Shown here piece after piece: positions 1 to 5,326 of a stretch of 6,605 nt of DNA. Each line of letters starts with the position of its first letter. The stretch's first letter is position 1. The DNA is taken from the NCBI GenBank assembly GCA_023135025.1, contig JAGLTY010000125.1, positions 1-6,605 of the forward strand. Direction: 5' to 3'. The notes beneath the pieces are model-generated. The model ran no database searches and was not told the origin of the DNA. It saw only the letters and a list, made by a program, of their open reading frames with translations. The stretch comes from Bacteroidales bacterium. Its GTDB lineage: Bacteria > Bacteroidota > Bacteroidia > Bacteroidales > GCA-2748055. The position numbers were made by a program, and so were the translations under genes.

Positions 1-100
1 CGGTTGCCAGGTCGATGTAATAGGGCTCCTCTCCCCACAGGAAATAGACCGGACTGTAGACCCTGTTCTTCAGGTCGCCGATCAACTGGTCGTAGGTCAT
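1..100 (-). CDS. holA: DNA polymerase III subunit delta, N-terminal fragment
   Basis: Only the first 33 codons are present; the gene continues past the left edge. The delta subunit is part of the clamp loader and opens the sliding clamp during DNA replication. The visible peptide starts MTYDQLIGDLKNRVY and contains PVYFLWGEEPYYID. The pattern P-V-Y-F-L-x-G-E-E-P-Y-Y-I-D is typical of the N-terminus of Bacteroidota HolA. The ATG at 98-100 follows a short GGGA stretch, and the AMP nucleosidase gene stops 12 bases upstream on the same strand, so the two are probably cotranscribed. The call rests on a short but characteristic stretch; the rest of the protein cannot be checked here. Confidence 0.85.
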   Translation of the reverse strand, partial: MTYDQLIGDLKNRVYSPVYFLWGEEPYYIDLAT

Positions 101-112
101 TCCCAAAACTAC

Positions 113-883
113 TTAAAATTTCAGGTGTTTCACCGATTCGCGGTGATCGATAATCTCATGCAGCGAATCAATACCGATCTCCAGGTGCATTTTCGCAAAA
201 TTCTTGGTGACCATCTTGTCGCTCGCCCGGGTTTTGACCCCCTCCGGGATCATGGGCTGGTCAGAGACCAACAGCAGTGCACCGGTTGGGATCTCATTGG
301 CAAATCCAACAGTAAACAGGGTAGCTGTCTCCATATCGATGGCCATGCTCCTCACCTTCCTCAGGTACTTCTTGAATTTATTGTCGTGTTCCCATACCCG
401 CCGGTTGGTGGAGTAAACCGTTCCGGTCCAGTAGTCCTTGCCCAGGTTCCGGATGGTTGTGGATACGGCCCTTTGCAGGTTAAAGGAGGGAAGGGCCGGC
501 ACCTCGTGGGGCATATAGTCGTCGGAGGTTCCTTCGCCCCGTATGGCTGCAATGGGCAGGATCAAATCGCCCAGTTCATTCTTCTTTTTCAATCCACCGC
601 ACTTGCCCAGAAACAGTACCGCTTTGGGACTGGCGGCTGCCAGCAGATCCATTACCGTGGCCGCATTGGCGCTTCCCATACCGAAGTTGATCATGGTGAT
701 ACCGTTAAAGGTGGCTGCGGGCATGGCCACTTTTCGGTCCACAACTTTGGTATTTCCAATGGCACAGAACTGGTCGAGATAACCCTGAAAGTTGGTCAGC
801 AGTACATATTTTCCAATTTGCTCTGTCGCCACTCCTGTATAGCGTGGGAGCCAGTTTTCAGTAATTTCCCGTTTTGTCTTCAT
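113..883 (-). CDS. amn: AMP nucleosidase, short Bacteroidota form
   Basis: This 256-residue enzyme of the PNP/UDP phosphorylase superfamily should hydrolyse AMP to adenine and ribose 5-phosphate in the cytoplasm (purine salvage and adenylate control). Visible motifs are the glycine loop FGMGSANAAT (67-76), LFLGKCGG (90-97), the IRGEGTSDDYMP segment (114-125), the ribose-binding IDMETAT (182-188, Glu185) and LLVSDQP (204-210), whose Asp208 is the expected general acid. It lacks the large N-terminal regulatory domain of the 484-residue E. coli Amn, as is usual in Bacteroidota. The ATG at 881-883 was chosen because MKTKREITENWLPRYTG matches the family N-terminus and a GAGG lies just upstream. 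The frame stays open further upstream, but that part is antisense to the neighbouring gene. Its stop is 12 bases from holA, so an amn-holA transcript is likely. Confidence 0.93.
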   Translation of the reverse strand: MKTKREITENWLPRYTGVATEQIGKYVLLTNFQGYLDQFCAIGNTKVVDRKVAMPAATFNGITMINFGMGSANAATVMDLLAAASPKAVLFLGKCGGLKKKNELGDLILPIAAIRGEGTSDDYMPHEVPALPSFNLQRAVSTTIRNLGKDYWTGTVYSTNRRVWEHDNKFKKYLRKVRSMAIDMETATLFTVGFANEIPTGALLLVSDQPMIPEGVKTRASDKMVTKNFAKMHLEIGIDSLHEIIDHRESVKHLKF

Positions 884-964
884 AAACCTCAATTTCTGGG
901 ACCATACCCAATTTTTCGTTCGATCTTTATTACATTGTAACTTCATGCGAAGATAATCCATTTC
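884..964. promoter_or_regulatory. Divergent spacer between amn and the HsdR-N gene
   Basis: This 81-base spacer must hold the start signals for both divergent genes. I see no full match to the Bacteroidota promoter. On the minus strand TATCTTCG (950-957) differs by one base from TAnnTTTG but has no TTG at a proper distance. On the plus strand TACATTGT (931-938) is a weaker candidate. Neither gene has a strong Shine-Dalgarno sequence. No long inverted repeat is evident. Confidence 0.3.
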
Positions 965-1414
965 ATGCGAAAACTGAATCTTCCGGCATATGATTTCAGG
1001 TACAGGGAGGAAGGTGGGAACCGTTTGGTGCTGGATATTTACCGGAAACGCTTTGTAAAGCTCACCCCGGAGGAGGAGGTTCGGCAACGATTTGCCCGTT
1101 ACCTGGTTGAGGAGAAGGGCTACCCGGCCTCGCTGGTGATGACCGAGTATTCGCTGAAGCTGAACAAGATGACCCGCAGGTGTGATATCCTTGTGCATAA
1201 ACCGGCCGGTCATCCTGCTGTGCTGGTGGAGTGCAAGGCGCCTGAGGTCACCATCAGCCAGGCTACCTTCGACCAGGTGGCGCGTTACAACCTGGCCTTC
1301 AGGGTGGAATACCTGATGGTCACCAACGGCCTGAAACACTACTGTTGCAAAATTGATTTTGAGACAGAGAAGGTAATTTTCCTAAGCGATATTCCTTCCT
1401 ATGGGGAGATATAA
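965..1414 (+). CDS. Stand-alone type I restriction R N-terminal (HSDR_N-like) domain protein
   Basis: This 149-residue protein matches only the N-terminal nuclease-fold domain of HsdR (HSDR_N_2 type). The PD-(D/E)xK core is visible: Glu38 in the N-terminal helix, Asp74 in RRCDILV, Glu89-Cys-Lys91 in VLVECKAPE, and a Gln104-Val-Ala-Arg-Tyr108 motif followed by the strand YLMVTNG (116-122). The acidic and lysine residues appear intact, so metal-dependent DNA cleavage is possible but unproven. There is no helicase part and no HsdM or HsdS gene nearby, so it is not a working type I restriction system by itself. From general knowledge, such single-domain proteins are common beside holA in Bacteroidota, with unknown function. 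The ATG at 965 follows an AT-rich leader without a clear ribosome binding site. The gene ends one base from the stop of the convergent GNAT gene. Confidence 0.88.
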   Translation: MRKLNLPAYDFRYREEGGNRLVLDIYRKRFVKLTPEEEVRQRFARYLVEEKGYPASLVMTEYSLKLNKMTRRCDILVHKPAGHPAVLVECKAPEVTISQATFDQVARYNLAFRVEYLMVTNGLKHYCCKIDFETEKVIFLSDIPSYGEI

Positions 1415-1415
1415 C

Positions 1416-1946
1416 TCAATCACCTGCTAACTTTTGAAATAGCAATTCATCTTCATAGCTGCGGCCATTATATAACCACTCCCTCTTTCTTCCGCTCTCA
1501 AGGAATCCGGCCTCTTTAAATAGTTTGATGCTGGCGCTATTCCCGGCAGCGATATTGCAATAGAGTTGGTGGAGGTGCAGCACGCTAAAGCAATACCCCA
1601 TAAGGGTTTCCAGTGTTTCCCTGGCATAACCGTGCCTTCTGTCGGACGGCTCGGCAATCAGAATTCCCAGGCCGGCCCGGCGGTGGTGCGGGTCAAAGTC
1701 AAACAGGTCAACTGCACCTACCGGACGGTGGTTGTTTTTCAACTGGATTATCAATCTGAGCTGCTTCGCCTGGAAGATATCTTTCCCGGCATGTTCGAGG
1801 TACCAATTCAGCACATACCTGGAGAAAGGGGTAAGAGTACCGGAAACCTGCCAGACGGCGGATTCATTTTCCCAAATATAGAGAAGATCCAGATCCTCAG
1901 GTTCAGGTGCTCTGAGGGAGATGGTTTTGTTCTCCAGGATATGCAT
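1416..1946 (-). CDS. GNAT family N-acetyltransferase
   Basis: This 176-residue protein has the GNAT fold of the Acetyltransf_3 type and should move an acetyl group from acetyl-CoA to an amine. It begins ISLRAPEPEDLDLLYIWEN (9-27), the usual first strand and helix. Motif A lies at 92-108: a GLGILIAEPSDR strand followed by Arg103-Arg-His-Gly106-Tyr-Ala108, the pyrophosphate-binding loop. Motif B follows with LYCNIAAGNSASIKLFKEAGF (128-148), where the conserved Asn136-x-x-Ser139 and the GF turn are seen. The closest known style is SpeG/diamine or ribosomal-protein acetyltransferases, but the substrate cannot be told. The ATG at 1944-1946 was chosen over an upstream in-frame ATG at 2048 because the family N-terminus starts here and the extra 34 residues overlap the upstream gene. 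The stop of the PD40 gene lies one base upstream (TAG-C-ATG), which suggests coupled translation. Confidence 0.9.
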   Translation of the reverse strand: MHILENKTISLRAPEPEDLDLLYIWENESAVWQVSGTLTPFSRYVLNWYLEHAGKDIFQAKQLRLIIQLKNNHRPVGAVDLFDFDPHHRRAGLGILIAEPSDRRHGYARETLETLMGYCFSVLHLHQLYCNIAAGNSASIKLFKEAGFLESGRKREWLYNGRSYEDELLFQKLAGD

Positions 1947-1947
1947 G

Positions 1948-3417
1948 CTACTTCTGCTTATAGGAGATAACCCGGTAGGTTGATTTTTCGCCTGCCAGTG
2001 CCTTGAAGGAGTCGGTGGTAGCATCGTAGAGCACCTCGATCTCCTCACCTGTCTCTTTATTCACCAGGATGATGGCGAAATCCTTCTGGCTTATTCCGGC
2101 GGGACCCACGGCCAGTGTGAGTTCATCACTGACAAAGCCTTCCTGATCAAGGATCTCCACGTACCACAGATCCCGCATCCCGATCGCCTCATTTGTATAG
2201 CGGGTATAGAGTGCCTGCAGTCCGTTATTGATGGGCACATAGAATGTGTTATCGCTTGTGGTGTTCAGGGGATACCCGATGTTGGTGGGCTGAGTCCACG
2301 TACGATTCTCTTCCAGCTCACATCTGAAAATATCATAACCACCCATATTGAAATGTCCCTTTGATGAAAAAATAAACCGTTCACCATCGGGAGACATATA
2401 GGCGGAGGTCTCATCTTTATCCGTATTGATCTGATCCCCCATGTTTACAGGATCACCCCACTCTCCGTCTCTCTGCCTCTCAGAATACCACAGATCGAGT
2501 CCTCCCTCTCCACCACGCCGGTCGCTGGAGAAATAGATGTGCCGGCCATCCGGACTGAATGAGGCGTGGTCCTCGTTGCCGTTGGAGTTGATCGCTCCTT
2601 TGATTGGTTCGGCCGGACTCCAGATGTTGCCGTTTAAGCGGCTGATCCAGATGTCGGTATTGCCCCTTTTGTCGGTTTTGACCAGCAGGAGGCTTGTTCC
2701 GTCGAAGGAGAGACCAGAAGGCAGGAGATCGCCGTCCGAAACGATCTGGGGCGTGATCAACTGAGGAAGCCCCCACTGGTTCTCCTCTCGGATCGACATG
2801 TAGACCGCTTCGTAGAAGGTCTTGCTATTGGCCCAGACCATCACCCTGCCATTTCCGGAGATCACTCCGTTGTAGTCATCACTGGGACTGTTGATGGGTT
2901 CATTGAAATAGAGTCCCCGTATATTGATTTCAGCATCCTTGATAATCTTGGCTCTTTCCACTGCCAGTATGGCCTCTTCGGTGATCCGGGCATTGTATTT
3001 TTTTTCAAAATCTTTCAGATCCCGGAAACTGTTGAGGGCATCAAGTGCTTCATCCATCTGGTTGGTTTTGCTATATGCCTCAGCCAGGTAGAACCAGGTG
3101 TGGTGAGGGGCCCGTTTTTCTGAAAACTTGTTGCTTTTGTATTTCAGGGCGATACTCTGGGTGGCCTGCTGCAGGTAGGGAATCCCTTTATGTTCCGATC
3201 CCTGGATATTGTTGTAGCACCTGCCAAGCAAATATTTGACATTGGCATTATTGGGCTCAAAACTGAGAACCTCATAAAACAGATAACCCGCCTCCTGGAA
3301 ATCCTCCTCCTCTTCATAGAAGAAGAGTGCATCGTAAAAATTGGTCTCCGCCGTCTGGGCCAGCAGGGAGACTGTAACCATACAAAGTAATATGGACAAA
3401 GACAGGTGTCTCTTCAT
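1948..3417 (-). CDS. Secreted TPR and PD40 beta-propeller protein without OmpA domain (PorE-like paralogue)
   Basis: This is a 489-residue exported protein. Residues 1-21 form a type I signal peptide (MKRHLSLSIL through SLLAQ) with no lipobox. Residues 25-140 are TPR-like helices, including VKYLLGRCYNN and TWFYLAEAYSKTNQMDEALD. Residues 165-425 form a PD40/WD40-like propeller; the two clearest blades have FSPDGRHIYFSSDR (287-300) and MSPDGERFIFSSKG (341-354), each followed by GG-x-D-(I/L)-(W/F) and a W...P.N(I/M)G turn. The last 60 or so residues look like a short CRD-type beta domain (IILVNKETGEEIEVLYDA). The OmpA domain expected in PorE-like proteins is absent. It is clearly paralogous to the upstream 598-residue protein over TPR and propeller. 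An earlier in-frame ATG at 3444 overlaps the upstream gene's end; the ATG at 3417 was preferred because it puts Lys-Arg directly before the signal peptide core and follows GAAAGG. It likely scaffolds a periplasmic complex; no enzymatic motif is visible. Confidence 0.85.
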   Translation of the reverse strand: MKRHLSLSILLCMVTVSLLAQTAETNFYDALFFYEEEEDFQEAGYLFYEVLSFEPNNANVKYLLGRCYNNIQGSEHKGIPYLQQATQSIALKYKSNKFSEKRAPHHTWFYLAEAYSKTNQMDEALDALNSFRDLKDFEKKYNARITEEAILAVERAKIIKDAEINIRGLYFNEPINSPSDDYNGVISGNGRVMVWANSKTFYEAVYMSIREENQWGLPQLITPQIVSDGDLLPSGLSFDGTSLLLVKTDKRGNTDIWISRLNGNIWSPAEPIKGAINSNGNEDHASFSPDGRHIYFSSDRRGGEGGLDLWYSERQRDGEWGDPVNMGDQINTDKDETSAYMSPDGERFIFSSKGHFNMGGYDIFRCELEENRTWTQPTNIGYPLNTTSDNTFYVPINNGLQALYTRYTNEAIGMRDLWYVEILDQEGFVSDELTLAVGPAGISQKDFAIILVNKETGEEIEVLYDATTDSFKALAGEKSTYRVISYKQK

Positions 3418-3436
3418 ACCTTTCAGGATTATAAAA

Positions 3437-5233
3437 CTACTCATCCAGTTTTAAATGGTCAGGAACCTCCACTTTTTCCATTTCGATAATCACATCTTCC
3501 AAAATGCCAACCTTGAATTCAACCCTCCGGTTCAGCATCCTGCCATCGGGAGCATCTCTCTCATCTCTGGTTGTGTTCCTGGCCACGTGCTCGCTCTCAC
3601 TCATCCCGGTTGCTATCATTCGATCGTTTGAAATGCCGTTAAGTATCAGGTACATGTATACGGATTTTGCGCGATCAACTGAGAGACGCTGGTTGTAGTC
3701 GAAGGTGCCCTTGGCATCGGTGTGCCCGGTAATTTCAAGCTGTAGGGTGGGATGTTTCTCCAGGATGGATGTGAGGATATCCAGTTTTGATATGCCCTCT
3801 CTGGAAAGTACATCGCTGTCAAAACCAAAATAGATGGGCCTCAGGTAGTATTTCTCCGGTGGAGCCTTTTGTTCCGGTTCCGGTTCGGGCGTCTCTTCTA
3901 CCACTGCCTCTTCCACCACCTCCTCCTCTTTGTCCATGCTTACCGGAACAGGTGTTTCGTTGCGGCCTATCATCTCATATTTAAAGAGATCATATTCCAA
4001 CATTTTTCCCTGAGTGAAAATATATGAGCTGTTCTTCTCTTCCAATCCCATGGGTGAAAATGTGTAGTCATCATCGGAGGTGTTCAGAGGGTAACCAAGG
4101 TTGACAGGTACATTATGCCAGCTTCCATCTTCAAGCAACTCCGAATAGAATACATCGAATCCTCCCATGGTACTGTGTCCCTGTGAACTGAAATAGAGCC
4201 GTTTTCCATCCGGACTCATCACCGGTACGTCCTCATTCAGCATGGTATTGATAGCCGGCCCCAGGTTGACAGGCTCTCCCCATGTGCCGTTGTCCAACAT
4301 ATCGCTCCGGAAGATATCCATACCACCAATGGACTTTTTCCTGTTACTGGAGAAATAGATCGATTTACCGTCGGGCGAAAGGGTCGCATTTGCCTCGTAA
4401 TATTTGGAGTTAACTGGTTTTCCCACGGAGACTGCCGGGTTCCATCGTTTGTTCTCATAGACTGAGATATAGATGTTGCTTGTAAATTGGTCTGTTACAG
4501 CCAGCAGCATCTCTTTGCCGTCGTTAGACAACCCTACCACATCCATATTCCCGTCAGAGGCGATGGAGGGGGTAATGTTCATGGGTTTGCCCCATACGTC
4601 GCCCTTTTTGACTGCCACGTAGACACCACTGTAAAACGGATTTTTTCCCATAAAAGCCATGGTCTGGAGGTCGCCCGATACCATCATGTTGTACCTCGAT
4701 GTGTGGGTCTCCTGGAGCTGTCCCAGGTTCCCAATCTTATAGTCAACTGGACTGGTGGTTCCTACCAGTGCATTTCCGCAGGAAACGATCTGCTGGTCCA
4801 CATAAGCCTGCAGGGTTTTATCTTTGGGATCTATATATTTGGCAAATGCGTTATACTTCTCAATGGCTTTATCAATCTCCATATTGATCCTGTAGGCGTT
4901 ACCAAGGTATAAAATTGCAACAGGGGGGGCACTCTTCTCTCCAAACTTCCCCTCCTTTGCATTGGTCGAGATGCTCTCTTCTGCTTTTTCCAGGTAGGGG
5001 ATTGATTCAGTTTTTCGCCCGGGAATATTGATCAGACATAATCCCATACGATAGTTGATATATGCATTGTCCTGGTATCCCTTGTTATACACTTTCCCGA
5101 AGGCATACAGGGCCTCCTCGTAGTCCTCCTCAGCAAGAAAGAACTCACCATCGTTAAAGTCAACCCTGACGCTCTGGGCAAGGATAAGTGAAGATAGAAG
5201 ACAAAAAGACGTGAACAGGAAAAGTCTTCTCAT
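3437..5233 (-). CDS. TPR, PD40 propeller and OmpA-like peptidoglycan-binding protein (PorE-like)
   Basis: This 598-residue envelope protein has a type I signal peptide (1-20, ending SLILAQ) and TPR-like helices at 25-140 (EEDYEEALYAFGKVYNKG; ILYLGNAYRINMEIDKAIEKYN). A PD40 propeller covers about 165-425, with LSPDGKSIYFSSNR (285-298) and MSPDGKRLYFSSQG (339-352). An acidic, proline-rich linker lies at 432-461, and an OmpA C-terminal domain at 462-575. The OmpA domain keeps the peptidoglycan-contacting residues: Asp506 in ITGHTDAKG, Asn514 and Arg521 in YNQRLSVDRAKSV, and the closing LNRRVEF (567-573). It should sit in the periplasm bound to the cell wall. The order TPR-PD40-OmpA matches PorE of type IX secretion and many Bacteroidota OmpA-family proteins, but the CRD found in PorE between propeller and OmpA is replaced by the acidic linker, and there is no lipobox. 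A promoter lies 27-55 bases upstream. Membership in type IX secretion is not shown. Confidence 0.9.
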   Translation of the reverse strand: MRRLFLFTSFCLLSSLILAQSVRVDFNDGEFFLAEEDYEEALYAFGKVYNKGYQDNAYINYRMGLCLINIPGRKTESIPYLEKAEESISTNAKEGKFGEKSAPPVAILYLGNAYRINMEIDKAIEKYNAFAKYIDPKDKTLQAYVDQQIVSCGNALVGTTSPVDYKIGNLGQLQETHTSRYNMMVSGDLQTMAFMGKNPFYSGVYVAVKKGDVWGKPMNITPSIASDGNMDVVGLSNDGKEMLLAVTDQFTSNIYISVYENKRWNPAVSVGKPVNSKYYEANATLSPDGKSIYFSSNRKKSIGGMDIFRSDMLDNGTWGEPVNLGPAINTMLNEDVPVMSPDGKRLYFSSQGHSTMGGFDVFYSELLEDGSWHNVPVNLGYPLNTSDDDYTFSPMGLEEKNSSYIFTQGKMLEYDLFKYEMIGRNETPVPVSMDKEEEVVEEAVVEETPEPEPEQKAPPEKYYLRPIYFGFDSDVLSREGISKLDILTSILEKHPTLQLEITGHTDAKGTFDYNQRLSVDRAKSVYMYLILNGISNDRMIATGMSESEHVARNTTRDERDAPDGRMLNRRVEFKVGILEDVIIEMEKVEVPDHLKLDE

Positions 5234-5259
5234 TTCTGGTGGATTTAGGGTGAATATTA

Positions 5260-5288
5260 CAAATTTAAAAATTTAATTGACAGTACAA
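5260..5288 (-). promoter_or_regulatory. Bacteroidota-type promoter for the TPR-PD40-OmpA gene
   Basis: On the minus strand the -7 box TAAATTTG (5260-5267) is an exact match to TAnnTTTG, and TTG (5286-5288) stands 18 bases upstream of it, within the known spacing for the Bacteroidota primary sigma factor. Transcription should start around 5253-5256, leaving a leader of roughly 20 bases before the ATG at 5233. The 93-base spacer is only about 29% G+C, in contrast to the surrounding genes. The leader has no clear Shine-Dalgarno sequence, which is normal in this phylum. The TPR-PD40-OmpA, PD40 and GNAT genes are probably transcribed together from here. Confidence 0.65.
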
Positions 5289-5326
5289 TAATATATGGAG
5301 TATAGAGATCACAATAAAACCACCGG

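Noticed and set aside
125..940. A 271-codon open frame on the plus strand opposite amn
   Set aside because: It is antisense to a well-supported enzyme gene, its product is rich in Gly, His and Gln with no recognisable domain, and it looks like a codon-bias shadow.
884..1339. N-terminal extension of amn to an ATG at 1339
   Set aside because: The added residues are antisense to the HsdR-N gene and unlike the family, whose N-terminus fits the ATG at 883.
965..1414. A type I restriction-modification system
   Set aside because: Only the nuclease-fold domain is present; no helicase domain and no HsdM or HsdS gene is visible in the window.
3418..3444. ATG at 3444 as start of the 489-residue PD40 protein
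   Set aside because: It would overlap the preceding stop and add nine residues before the Lys-Arg that normally opens a signal peptide; the ATG at 3417 fits better, although the overlap is possible.
1948..5233. Naming the two PD40 proteins as Tol-Pal (TolB/Pal) components
   Set aside because: The N-terminal TPR region, lack of a TolB N-terminal domain and lack of a Pal lipobox speak against it; the propeller and OmpA domains alone are shared by many families.
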